Shown here: piece after piece, positions 10,196 to 20,489 of the stretch
Numbering within the stretch: the first letter of the stretch is position 1
How the letters are laid out: each line of letters begins with the position of its first letter
Program-made: the position numbers and the translations under genes
NCBI RefSeq assembly: GCF_027172205.1
Contig: NC_070619.1
Span: forward strand, 3,420,001-3,484,000
DNA from: Podarcis raffonei
Taxonomy: Eukaryota; Chordata; Lepidosauria; Squamata; Lacertidae
Direction: 5' to 3'
Length of the DNA stretch: 64,000 nucleotides
Notes under the pieces: generated by a model
What the model was told of the DNA's origin: nothing
The model's database searches: none
What the model saw: only the letters and a program-made list of their open reading frames with translations

Positions 10196-10780
10196 CCGTA
10201 TTTTTCGCTCTATAACACGCACCTGACCATAACACGCACATAGTTTTTAGAGGAGGAAAACAAGAAAAAAAATATTCTAAATGAAACAGTGGATGTATGA
10301 TTTTTGTGGTTCATGCTGTGGCCACAGACATGTGATCTGACAGTGAGTTTGGGGTAGCCCAATGCAAAAATCCTGAGGATCCATGTGGATCCATGCTTTG
10401 TAACCACGTTTTGCACCACTGCGGCCCCAGGCAACAGTGGGTGTGTGATTTTTTGGGTGCAAGCTGTAGCCATGGACATGCTATGTGATCTGATGGTGAA
10501 TTTGGGGTGACCCAGTGCAAAAATCCTGAGAATCCATGTGGATCCGTGCTTTGTAACCAGGCTCTCTGTCCCTCTCTTCTCCCCACTAAGCGGCTCTTCT
10601 CCCGCTTTGCTGTTTCAAAGCGAGCCACGGAGGAGTGAAGGAAGGGGAACCATGGATCCTCTGCTCACGACTGCAGCAGATCCCCCCGCCATCCGTAGGC
10701 ATTCGCTCCATAAGACGCACAGACATTTCCCCTTACTTTCTAGGAGGAAAAAAGTGAGTGTTATTGAGCAAAAAATACGG
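10196..10780. mobile_element. Tigger/pogo-like element, 'CCGTATTTTTCGC' family, 585 bp
   Basis: The terminal repeats and TA duplications are intact. The interior has a diverged tandem duplication of about 150 bp (10286-10422 and 10437-10560), each unit holding gtgcaaaaatcctgag-like sequence and gtggatcc. No transposase. Confidence 0.87.
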
Positions 10781-10903
10781 TATTTTCATCCTCGTGTTTC
10801 TGCATCCCATCTTTCCTCCCCTCTTCTCCATTCCCCCCCAAGATCTTTATTGAAACCTAACATATATACCATAATAACCAAAATTCCCAGTGATTCCCTC
10901 ACA

Positions 10904-12227
10904 CAGTGGCGTAGCGTGGAGGGTGCCAGGGGTGCCGGCCGCACCGGGCGCAACATCTGGGGGGGCGCGAGTCCAGAGGGAAGGGACAAGCAATCGAGGC
11001 TTGTTTGGGGTGGGGGGTCCTCGTCTCCGTTTGGCCGCCCCCCCCCCCCCCGAGGAAGCGGGAACCTCTCCAAGGCGCAGCGCGCCGTCGGTGGAGGGAA
11101 AAGAGCCGCGCAGCAGCAAAGCCGGGAGGAGGAGGAGGTGGAGGCGCCGCCTGCCTCAGGATCCGATCCGAACCTGCTCATCGCTTGCTGGGAATTAAGC
11201 GCCTCAAAGAGGCAAAGGAAGAGGTGGAGCCGCTGGCCCGGCCGGGAGGAAGCTGGAGAGAGCAGCGCGCCTGGGCGCGCGGCGAGGTTGGGTAGGTGCG
11301 CCCTGGCTGGCTCCCCGCCTCCCGGGCTCAGTGCCTCCATGACCCCTCCAGCGGCGATGGGAGAGATGGGGGGGTCTGGAGCAGCCCCGGCTGGCCTGCT
11401 CCTGCTTCTCCCCCGCCTCCTTCCCGTTGCCGGCGCCTTGATCTCATCCGGATCAGGGACGAAACACGCCCATCCTTCGCTACTCCTTGTCGGGTCACTG
11501 CTTCGTTTCTCCAGGGAGAGAGAGAGGAGAGGAGAGGTGCCGGGGATTGCCAAGCGCGCGTGACGCAAAGGGCCTGCCCACGCGCAGGCTGAGCTCCGCG
11601 TGGCGGGGGCGGAGGGAGGCGCTCTGCACATGCTTAGGAGGCGCTCGCTCTTTCCGAAGAAGGACCCGGCTACTGGATCAAGGCCACAAGGGCCCATCTA
11701 GAGTGGCCAAGCAGACGCGTCCATGAGAAGCACTCAAAGCAGGACCGGGGCACAAGAGCGCTCTTCCTTCCTGAACTATAGAGCTCAGGTATTTAGGAGC
11801 AAGCTGGCTCTGCCCATAGGGAGGAAAAGCACTCTGTGCAAGCTCAGAAAACCCACGCTACGCCACTGCGCGCTCTCACTCGCAGCTCTCTGCCCCTACC
11901 TGGCTCACTCACTCTCACTGCAGTGCTGGCTGTGCGAATCCGATCTGAGCTGCCGGGTCGCCGCCCACTGTGGAGGGGGACCTGCCCTGGCCGCTCTAAA
12001 GGGGATCTATGGGGGGACCCTGCTGTAAAGGGGGATCTATAAGGACCCTGCTCTAAATGGGATCTATGCAGTGGCGTAGCATGGGGGGTGCAGGGGGGGC
12101 CGGCCGCACCGGGCGCAACATCTGGGGGTTAGGGCAAATCCACAGGTTAGGGGGCGCAAATCCACGGGTTAGGGGGCGCAAATTACTTGCCTTGCCCCGG
12201 GTGCTGACAACCCACGCTACGCCACTG
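10904..12227. mobile_element. hAT-type composite element with GC-rich cargo
   Basis: Both ends carry CAGTGGCGTAGCGTGG-type inverted repeats and the flanks show a perfect 8-bp duplication CCCTCACA (10896-10903, 12228-12235). Inside, a right end at about 11868 and a left end at 12068 mark two units (about 965 and 160 bp) with a 199-bp spacer. The left unit carries a CpG-rich stretch (about 11010-11650) unlike the short unit. Long frames on both strands here are compositional. Confidence 0.75.
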
Positions 12228-12247
12228 CCCTCACATAAAACATAATA

Positions 12248-12462
12248 GAGTGGTACCTCGGGTTAAGTATGTAATTCGTTCCGGAGGTCCGTACTTAACC
12301 TGAAACTGTTCTTAACCTGAAGCACCACTTTAGCTAATGGGGCCTCCTGCTGCCGCCACACGATTTCTGTTCTCATCCTGAAGCAAAGTTCTTAACCTGA
12401 AGCACTATTTCTGGGTTAGCGGAGTGTGTAACCTGAAGCGTATTTAACCCGAGGTACCACAG
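12248..12462. mobile_element. Tigger-like MITE, 'CAGTGGTACCTCGGGTTA' family
   Basis: A 215-bp copy inside L1, flanked by TA. Confidence 0.88.
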
Positions 12463-12707
12463 TACCTAGATTAAATCAGCTACTTAATTATAAAACCCAT
12501 CACATACCCGCTACTTCCCTCCACAGCAATTCGACTTCTTTATATTTCTTTATACCCTTTCCCCTTGCATTCTATGATAAATTATTCTTGTTACGTTCTG
12601 ATTTTTCCTTCTTTCTTTATTGGTTTTGTTATTGCTTACACTTTTTATTCTAAGCCTATTAGCGTGTCATTTTTAGAACAATATTTTGACATACAATCTT
12701 CGAAATA

Positions 12708-13124
12708 CCGTATTTTTTGCCCTATAAGGCGCACTCGCCCATAGGACACACCTCGGGTTTTATTATTTCCCCCCCCCCAGCCGCAGCTTGCCCCGACCCC
12801 AGCCTGCAGAACAGGCGGCCGGGCGCGCAAGGCTTGCAGACAGCAGCCCGAAGCACAGGGCGTCCTCCGGAGGGTGCCCGTGCTTCGGGCTGCAGGCTGC
12901 AGGCTGCCGCCCGCAAGCCTTGCGAGCCCGCGGGAGCTCCCACCGGGCGCGCAAGGCTTGCGGATAGCTTCCTGAAGCGTGGAGAACGAGAGGGGTGGGT
13001 GCGCACCGACGCCTCTCGTTCTCCAGGCTTCAGCGAAAGCCTGCATTCGCCCCATAGGACGCACACACAATTCCCCTTCATTTTTGGAGGGGGAAAAGTG
13101 CGTCCTATAGGGCGAAAAATACGG
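12708..13124. mobile_element. Tigger/pogo-like element, 'CCGTATTTTTTGCCC' variant
   Basis: Terminal repeats CCGTATTTTTTGCCCTATA are flanked by TA. The GC-rich interior has inverted segments. It was inserted in L1. Confidence 0.87.
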
Positions 13125-13544
13125 TACTTCCACTCCATTCTTAACTTTTGATTTGATTGATATCTTATAATTGAAGTTAATTTTGCCAATTCTATCTGCT
13201 CAATTTACAAATCCACTCTTCCTTTGTTGGTTTGTCCTGAGATTTCCATTTAGTGGCAAATGCTACCCTGGCAGCTGTTGTTGCATATAAAAAGATTGTT
13301 TTTTTTTTCATACGTGGTATGTCTGTGCCCATCAACCCTAACAGATAAGCTTCGGGATTTTTTATCTTCTCTTTCTCCATTTTTATCCGTACAACAACGC
13401 TGTGAGGTAGGTTAGGCTGAGAGGTAGCTGCCGGCCCCCAAGGAGAAAGCAAGAGAAAAGGAAGAGAAGGAAAAAAACGAAAAAAGTTAGAGTAAAAGGT
13501 CCTGGCTCTCTGCAGCTACATATGATGTTCATTTTTTTAAAAAA

Positions 13545-14340
13545 TCTTTTTTTTAATTTTTATTAATATTTTTATTAAGTACAAATTAGAAAACATACAT
13601 ATTCACAGCAAAAGAAAATACAAAAGAAAAAGAAAATATATCTAACCAAGGAAAAAGAATTAGAGAATATTTTGTCTCTTTTCATATTTACAGTTATTTA
13701 TACCTCTATAAAATACTATTCACAATAAAGCAGTGAAATGAAAGATAAGATATCAGAAAAAAGAAAAAAGAACAAAGAAAGAGTAAAGAAGTAAAAGAAA
13801 AAGATCATAAGTGAAAATTTTTAAAAGTAGATAAGTACTCACAATACATAGCCGTTTCCCATCTACAGTGGTGCCTTTCAAGACGAAAATAATCCGTTCC
13901 GCGAGTCTCTTCGTCTAGCGGTTTTTTCATCTTGCGAAGCAACCCTATTAGTGGTTTAGCGGCTTAGCTGCTATTAAAGGCTTAGCGGCTTAGCAGCTAA
14001 AAGGCTATTAGCGGCTGAGCGGCTTAGAAAAAGGGGGGGGGGAATCGCAAGACTCGCAAGACGTTTTCGTCTTGCGAAGCAAGCCCATAGGGAAAATCGT
14101 CTTGCGAAGCAACTCAAAAACGGAAAACCCTTTCGTCTAGCGGGTTTTTCGTCTTGCGAGGCATTCGTCTTGCGGGGCACCACTGTATATTTATATTCAA
14201 TTGTATAATTTCATCTTGTCCTTATCTACCTTAAATACCTCATCTACCTTAAATAAATTTTTTAAGTTCCAACCATTCTGTCTACCATAATGTATTTTTT
14301 ATTTATTTTTTTAATTTTTGGCACCCAGTACCCGCTGGAT
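13545..14340 (-). mobile_element. L1 LINE 3'UTR, interrupted by a Tigger element
   Basis: T-rich start (poly(A) end of a minus-strand copy) and A/T-rich body resemble the L1 3' end at 15446. It is split at 13866-14185. Confidence 0.5.
13866..14185. mobile_element. Tigger-like element, 'CAGTGGTGCCT' family
   Basis: Terminal repeats CAGTGGTGCCTTTCAAGACG and its complement, with TA on both sides. Length 320 bp. Confidence 0.88.
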
Positions 14341-14498
14341 GGCAGAAGGGGACTCAACTGGCAGGACTCAACTTTGTAGACGGTCTGAACTTTGGTGAAA
14401 TCTGCCAGCCACACACAGCCCCAACCTGAGAAAGAGTTGTGTCAGAGAATCAATGCTTAGGAGCTGCCGTACGCCAGCATTACAAAGGGGTCAAAGGT

Positions 14499-14976
14499 CC
14501 GACACTGGCACAGATAACCCTGGCTCAAAGTGCCTGGTGCCAGCTGGAACGCAGCAGAACCAGGGTTCAAAAAAAGCCAGGAGCCAAACGCATTTTGCAC
14601 CTGACTATCAGCCATTTGAGGGATGCGGGTGGCGCTGTGGGTTAAACCACAAAGCCTACGACTTGCCGATCAGAAGGTCGCGGTTCGAATCCCCGTGACG
14701 GAGTGCGCTCCCGTTGCTCGGTCCCTGCTCCTGCCCACCTAGCAGTTTGAAAGCACGTCAGTGCAAGTAGATAAATAGGTACTGCTCTGGCGGGAAAGTA
14801 AACGGCGTTTCCATGCGCTGCTCTGGTTCGCCAGAAGCGGCTTAGTCCTGCTGGCCACATGACCCGGAAGCTGTACGCCGGCTCCCTCAGCCAATAAAAC
14901 AAGATGAGCGCCGCAACCCCAGAGCCGGTCACGACTGGACCTAATGGTCAGGGGTCCCTTTACCCTTTACCTTTCA
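14499..14976 (+). repeat. Left arm of an inverted duplication (repeat U fragment plus Sauria SINE)
   Basis: The arm comprises 14499-14599 (gacactggcacagataaccc onward) and a Sauria SINE at 14600-14976. The same two pieces with the same junction occur reversed at 16592-16113. Both SINE copies share private changes (ggtcgcggttcg, gacggagtgcgctccc). Confidence 0.8.
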
Positions 14977-14999
14977 TCCACTTGCGACTGAGTGAAGAT

Positions 15000-15445
15000 G
15001 CCTGGGAGCCAGGTTGCACAATCAGAATGAATTTCAGGAACCAAAACATTTTTTCTGTGCAGCAGGAGCAGGCGCACTGAACAGCGTTACAGTGAATTGT
15101 TGTTGCTTGTCTTCGCTTCCCCCACTGCCCTGCTCAGAGTTCGGAAGGATATTCCTACCTTACGAATGGTCCGTGTCACCATTAAGAAAAAGAGATCTGA
15201 ATAAGCCAATATATAGTGTTATGGATTGTCCCTGGACCAAGTGACTTTTCTTTTTTAAGCTCCCAAAGTTCTCAACCTGGCTCAAAGTTGTCCTCTGAAC
15301 TAGGCAGATGTTTAACTGAGAATCAATCACAGTCAGTCCATCATTTGGAAAATGAGACTTGTCCCAAAATGCCAACTAGAAATTCCGTTTTGGCGCCTAT
15401 AACCTCAGTTTAAGAAGCCATTTAAAAGACGTGATACGTTTTACT
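15000..15445 (-). repeat. Repeat U, long minus-strand copy
   Basis: It reads as the complement of 660-1062, for instance gttctcaacctggctcaaag and tccatcatttggaaaatgag. It continues at 16023-16090 after the L1 insertion. Confidence 0.7.
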
Positions 15446-16022
15446 TTTTATTTTATTTTTATTTTTTTGATACAAATTTTTATTAATTTTTCAACATATC
15501 ATTTTCAACAGTAATTAAATACGCTCTCATTTCTTACACCATTTTTTTGACTTCCATCAATCACACCTGAAAATTTTCCAATCTATTCACTTAATATACA
15601 TTTCTTATTTCCACTGTTACATTTAACTCTCAAAACTAATATCTCTATTCTTTCTCTACTTTGCAATATTTCATATATTTCCCCTTACAAAACGTCTTGT
15701 AGTCCTACTAGCGTAATTTGTTGATTACGGTTGCTCTTCAAATAGTTCATATATTTCTTCCAGTCTTCTGCGAATCTCTGGTCCCGCAGGTTTCGAACCC
15801 TTCCTGTCATTTTATCTAATTCTGCGTAGTCCATTAATTTTGTCTGCCATTCTTCTTTCGTCGGAATTTCTTCTCGCTTCCATTTCTGGGCTAACAATAC
15901 TCTTGCCGCTGTTGTTGCATATAAAAACAATTTAACATCTTGCCTATTAATATCCTCACCACTTTTTATTTTATTCTTCAAATATATATTTCCACAAATT
16001 TCACATGTATTGGCGACTGAAA
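15446..16022 (-). mobile_element. L1 LINE, ORF2 C-terminus and 3'UTR
   Basis: The minus-strand frame encodes KLFLYATTAARVLLAQKWKR then EEWQTKLMDYAELDKMTGR, an L1 ORF2 C-terminus, followed by an A/T-rich 3'UTR. It is 5'-truncated. The copy at 61254-61790 is closely related. Confidence 0.8.
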
Positions 16023-16112
16023 CCTTGGTTTTAGGAGCCATTTGGCGCTTAGCTTATCTATCTTGAGTTTCTAAAACTGCCTGCATCTTAGAAAGCTGCA
16101 CCAGTCTGTTTA

Positions 16113-16592
16113 AGGTAAAGGGTAAAGGGACCCCTTACCATTAGGTCCAGTCGTGGCCGACTCTGGGGTTGCGATGCTCATCTCGCTTTATTGGCCAAGG
16201 GAGCCGGTGTACATTTTCCAGGTCATGTGGCCAGCATGACTGGGCCGCTTCTGGCGAACCAGAGCAGCGCACAGTAACGCCGTTTACTTTCCCACCAGAG
16301 CAGTACTATTTATCTACTTGCACTTTGAGGTGCTTTTGAACTGCTAGGTTGGCAGGAGCAGGGACCGAGCAACGGGAGCGCACTCCGTCACGGGGATTCG
16401 AACCGCGACCTTCTGATCGGCAAGTCCTAGGCTTTTGGTTTAACCCACAGCGCCACCCGCGTCCCTCAAATGGCTGATAGTCAGGTTCGAAAAAGGCGTT
16501 TGGCTCCTGGCTTATTTTGAACCCTGGTTCTGCTGCGTTCCAGCTGGCACCAGGCACTTTGAGCCAGGGTTATCTGTGCCAGTGTCGGACTG
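16113..16592 (-). repeat. Right arm of the inverted duplication
   Basis: A Sauria SINE (16113-16472, minus) is followed by the repeat U fragment 16473-16592. It mirrors 14499-14976. Confidence 0.8.
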
Positions 16593-16683
16593 CTAGGTTG
16601 GCAGGAGCAGGGACCGAGCAACGGGAGCTCACCCCGTCATTGCGGGGATTCAAACCGCCGACCTTCTGATCAGCAAGCCCAGA
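16593..16683 (-). mobile_element. Sauria SINE fragment
   Basis: The stretch ctgctaggttggcaggagca to ccgaccttctgatc is the tRNA-head half of a Sauria SINE, truncated. Confidence 0.85.
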
Positions 16684-17133
16684 GCAAAGGGGAAGCTGAG
16701 GACTAGCGGTGTGAGATGGCTGGGGAGGCAGGTTAATGTGGGACCTGGTGCGGAGTCAAGAGGCCCTGGCTTTGGCAGAGCGAGCTGCTTGCCTTCAAGG
16801 CTCCTGGAGGGCCTAGCGGGTCGCTGTCAAACCGGTAAAACCGGTGGTGTTTGTTTGGAGAGTGCAGGATTTTACAGGCGGGTGAGGAAAGGAGCCTGCA
16901 GGCTGGCAGGTCATATGACTCAGTAGCAGCAAAGGTCACAGCTGGAGAACCAACTACCATCTTGAGAGCCAGCGAGCACCAAATTATTCCTTTGTTTGGA
17001 TTTTCGGCCCTGTTTCCACAGGTCTCGTGATTGTGCCCCTCACTCGCCACCCTATTGGGTTTCTAAGGTCTCCGGGGGTGATCTTGCCCTCTGATCCTGC
17101 TTACGAGCTCCTCCTTTAATTGGGAACAGGATA
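16684..17133. other. Non-coding DNA, no recognised feature
   Basis: Non-repetitive intron sequence with no exon of NR2F6 or another gene seen. Confidence 0.4.
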
Positions 17134-17924
17134 CAGTGGTACCTCGCAAGACGAATGCCTCGTGTCAGGGAACTGCCATCGGAGCGAGAGGAGGAGGAGA
17201 GGCTCCCCGACGATGCTGGAGAGGGGCCAAGTAGGGAGAGAGGCAGGTCTCCTGTTGGGGAAGAAATTCAGCGCGGCACCAGGGATGGAGGGGGGCCAAT
17301 GGGGGAAGCGGAGAGCAGGCTCCGAGACTCTTCACTGGACACCAGCGCGGAGAGCACAGGTCCTCCGCTACCCACGCCCACCCTGCGCAGAAGGCTTCCG
17401 CGCAGGGAGAGTAGGAGGAGACTGGGCGTCAAACAACTTTTATGTTGGAAAAGGTTGAAGAAACGCCCACTGTCGGATTCTGCCAGCGACTGAGCAGCCA
17501 CGAAGTGAGGGGCTGTCCAGCCAAGAAAGGTTTAACCAGGCCACCTAGCCAGGAGTGGCGGCAACTTACGCACGAGCAACCCCCATAACCATTAGACCTC
17601 GCAAGACGGAAAACTCGCTAGACGAAAGGGTTTTTTGTTTTTTGAGCTGCTTCGCAAGACGATTTTCCCTATGGGCTTGCTTCGCAAGACGGAAACGTCT
17701 TGCAAGTTTTCCTTTTTCTTAACACCGTTAATACAGTTGCGACTTGACGTCGAGGAGCAACTCATAGCTCACGGTGTGGTAGCCTTTTTTGAGGTTTTTG
17801 AAGACTTTGGTGATTTTTGAAGCTTTTCCAAAACTTTCCCGACACTGTGCTTCGCAAGACGAAAAAAATCGCAAGGCGACAAAACTCGCGGAACGAATTA
17901 ATTTCGTCTTGCGAGGCACCACTG
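17134..17924. mobile_element. Tigger-like element, 'CAGTGGTACCTCGCAAGACG' family, with an LTR inside
   Basis: Terminal repeats and TA flanks are intact. A 434-bp insertion lies at 17163-17596. Confidence 0.87.
17163..17596. mobile_element. Isolated LTR-like insertion (Gypsy/ERV type suspected)
   Basis: The insertion begins TGTCAGGG and is bordered by a 5-bp duplication CCTCG (17158-17162, 17597-17601), as for an LTR element. No internal retroelement region is present, so it would be a solo LTR fossil. An open frame rich in Arg and Glu (to 17493) overlaps it; I do not claim it is a gene. Confidence 0.5.
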
Positions 17925-17927
17925 TAG

Positions 17928-18145
17928 AGTTATAGAGTTGCAGCGTTGGAGGGGCCTCCCACAGGTCATCCAGTCCAACCCCCCTGCGATGCATTTGGAG
18001 AACCTTTAGCTGCCTTTGCTGGATCGGACCCCAGAAAGTTCCCTTTGGCCCAGAGAATCATACAGAGCCAAAGATTCTGGCATTTGCAGGGGGTTGGGCA
18101 GGATGACTTGAGGGTCCCTTACAACTTTACAACGCTGTGATTCTG
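17928..18145. repeat. Two opposed CR1-type tail fragments
   Basis: 17928-18000 is minus-oriented (tatagagttgcagcgttgga) and 18060-18145 is plus-oriented (gggttgggcaggatgactt). Confidence 0.6.
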
Positions 18146-18183
18146 TGGTTCGTGGGAAGGGTAGCTACTGCTGCTGCAGAAGA

Positions 18184-18302
18184 CCCTGAAACGAGAAGTA
18201 ATCGACGATAAAGTTAAATTAAATAACAAAAATCAAAAAGTTTAAGGAAAACGTTAACCTAGAATTAAAGAAAGACTTAACGAGATGCCGGCTACAAAAC
18301 TC
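18184..18302 (+). repeat. Left arm of a 119-bp inverted repeat
   Basis: It starts ccctgaaacgagaagtaatc and ends gccggctacaaaactc. It pairs with 19196-19314, with only about ten mismatches. Confidence 0.85.
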
Positions 18303-18316
18303 GTTTCACTGAACTA

Positions 18317-19114
18317 CCCTATTTTTCGCACCATTGGACGCACATTTTTTCCTTTAAAAACTAAGGGGGAAAGTCTGTGCGTCCTATGGAGCGAATGTGT
18401 GGTCCTGGGACTTCCCCTCCAGCCCCTCCATGCTCCGGTTGCAGCGGAGAGGCTGCGTGGGCGGCTGGGAAAACCCCGGGCTTCCCCATTCAGCCCGACA
18501 AGCAGCGGAGAGGCTGCGTGGGCGGCTGGGGGAAGCCCGGGATTCCCCATTCAGTGCTACAAGCTCAGGGCATTCAGCGCGCAGCGGAGAGGCTGCCTGT
18601 AACTTGCCCTCCGTCCTGTGAGCCGCTCTAGGGTTCTGGCTGGGGGCAGCCCCCGGCTTCCCCATTGAACGGTGAAAACATCATGGCACTCCGTGAAGGA
18701 GGAAATCGTTGTCCGGTCATTCAAAAAATGTGGCATTAGCAATGCTTTGGATGGAAACGAAGATGGTATCTTATATGAAGATAGCGAAGAAAGTGATGTC
18801 AGTGATTGTGAGCAACTGAGCTCCACAAATTCTGACTCTAGCAGGGATGAGTTCTTGGGGTTCACAGAAGACTAGAAGAGTACTCAAACTTTAAAGTCTC
18901 TCTTCATTTGTTAATGACAGTGATGATGGTTCTTAATGCCATTGTTGACTGCTGTTCACTTTACATGGCTGTAATATGATTCTGAGATACTGGTTGTTTA
19001 TTAAATACAGTAGTTTATACAACATTTGATTCAGAATATCTTTTACTTGTTTTCCTCCTCTAAAAATTAGGTGCATCCTTTGCTCCCGTGCGTCCAATGG
19101 TGCGAAAAATACGG
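18317..19114 (+). mobile_element. Tigger/pogo-like element carrying a transposase 3' end
   Basis: Terminal repeats CCCTATTTTTCGCACCATTG and the complement are flanked by TA. At 798 bp it is the longest copy of its family here. The frame at 18672-18875 (+) encodes SFKKCGISNALDGNEDGILY then acidic residues, resembling the C-terminal tail of pogo/Tigger-class (DDE_1) transposases. The catalytic part is absent, so it is non-autonomous. Confidence 0.8.
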
Positions 19115-19195
19115 TAATCAGTTTCCTCAGAAGGAAATAAAGAAATTATAAACCTTAAATGATTTTAAACAAGAGCAAGGCTGAAATGCTTCCCA

Positions 19196-19314
19196 GAGTT
19201 TTGTAGCCGGCATCTCGTTAAGTCTTTGTTTAATTCTAGGTTAATATTTTCCTTAAACTTTTTGATTTTTGTTATTTAATTTAACTCCATAGTTGATTAC
19301 TTCTCGTTTCAGGG
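19196..19314 (-). repeat. Right arm of the 119-bp inverted repeat
   Basis: It mirrors 18184-18302. The two arms enclose the Tigger-type element plus about 95 bp of other DNA. Confidence 0.85.
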
Positions 19315-19765
19315 ATTTTCACGGCATTTCATTTGTTTTGTGTAATTTCTTGGTTCCGTGACTGTCCTTTTTCCACTGACGGCTGCAGAAAACAGCTTGT
19401 TAACACCCTCCTTAATTTGTGGCGCCCAGAATTGGACACAGTATTCCAGGTGTGGCCTGACCAAGGCAGAAAAGATTGGGACTGTTTCCCCCCTTGATCT
19501 GGACACTAGGCTTCTGCTGATGCAGCCTAGAATAGCATTCGCTTTTTTTGCTGCTCCATCACCCTGTTGGCTCATGTTCAGTTTGTGGCCCACCAAGACC
19601 CCTAGATCAGCCTTTCTCAACCTGTGGGTCCCCAAATGTTGTTGGACTACAACTCCCATCACCCCTAGCTAGCAAGGCCAGAGCTCAGGGATGATGGGAG
19701 TTGTAGTCCAACAACATCTGGGGACCCACAGGTGGAGAACCGCTGCCCTAGATCCTGAACGATGG
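19315..19765 (-). mobile_element. CR1 LINE fragment, interrupted by a hAT MITE
   Basis: The minus-strand frame includes ADLGVLVGHKLNMSQQGDGA and [18 protein letters not shown], typical of the CR1 C-terminal region. A 138-bp hAT MITE is inserted at 19608-19745. Confidence 0.85.
19608..19745. mobile_element. hAT-Charlie-like MITE (138 bp)
   Basis: Ends CAGCCTTTCTCAACCTGTGG and complement, with a perfect 8-bp duplication CCCTAGAT (19600-19607, 19746-19753). It is nearly a full palindrome. Confidence 0.92.
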
Positions 19766-20468
19766 GGGTGGAGATGCTCCTTCATATATACTGGACTGAG
19801 GCCATTTAGGGCTTTCAAGGTCAGCACCAACACTTTGAATTGTGCTCGGAAACGTACTGGGAGCCAATGTAGGTCTTTCAAGACCGGTGTTATATGGTCT
19901 CAGCGGCCGCTCCCAGTCACCAGTCTGGCTGCCGCATTCTGGATTAGTTGCAGTTTCCGAGTCACCTTCAAAGGTAGCCCCACAGAGAGCGCATTGCAGT
20001 AGTCCAAGCGGGAGATAACTAGAGCATGCACCACTCCGGCGAGACAGTCTGCGGACAGGTAGGGTCTCATCCTGCATACCAGATGGAACTGATAAACAGC
20101 TGCCCTGGACACAAAATTGACCTGTGCCTCCATGGACAGCTGTGAGTCCAGAATGACCCCCCAGGCTGCGCACCTCGTCCTTCAAGGGCACAGTTGCCCC
20201 ATTCAGGACCAGGGAGTCCTCCACACCAGCCCTCCTCCTGTCCCCCCCAAAACAGTACTTCTGTTTTGTCAGGATTCAACCTCAATCTGTTAGCCACCAT
20301 CCATCCTCCAACCGCCTCCAGACACACACAGGACCTTCACCGCCTTCACTGGTTCTGATTTGAAAGAGAGGTAGATTAGTTGTAGTTTCCAGGTCACCTT
20401 CCAAGGTAGCCCCACGTAGAGCGCATTGCAGTAGTCCAGAGCATGCACCACTCTGGCCTTAACCAGCT
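19766..20468 (-). mobile_element. L2-type LINE fragments (subfamily A)
   Basis: Minus-strand frames encode ANRLRLNPDKTEVLFWG, DYCNALSVGLPLKVTRKLQL and NAAARLVTGSGR. The segment 20369-20468 repeats part of the same region and is a second fragment. It stops just before the acceptor of the NR2F6 exon at 20490. Confidence 0.85.
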
Positions 20469-20489
20469 CTCTCTGCTTGCTTCCCTCAG

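Larger units (their letters stand above)
10842..13386 (-). mobile_element. L1 LINE 3' part, broken up by three DNA transposons
   Basis: Minus-strand L1 with its 3' end at left and an ORF2 C-terminus at right (FLYATTAARVAFATKWKSQD). It is interrupted by a hAT composite (10904-12227), a Tigger MITE (12248-12462) and a second Tigger-type element (12708-13124). Continuity is inferred from sequence style and matching flanks. Confidence 0.6.

Noticed and set aside
10538-11697. Open frames of 341 (+) and 303 (-) codons
   Set aside because: They cross borders between separate transposons and lie in CpG-rich DNA. No domain or splice context is present.
17155-17493. 112-codon frame taken as a host gene
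   Set aside because: It lies in an LTR-like insertion inside a Tigger element; no host homologue recognised. Kept only as a finding.
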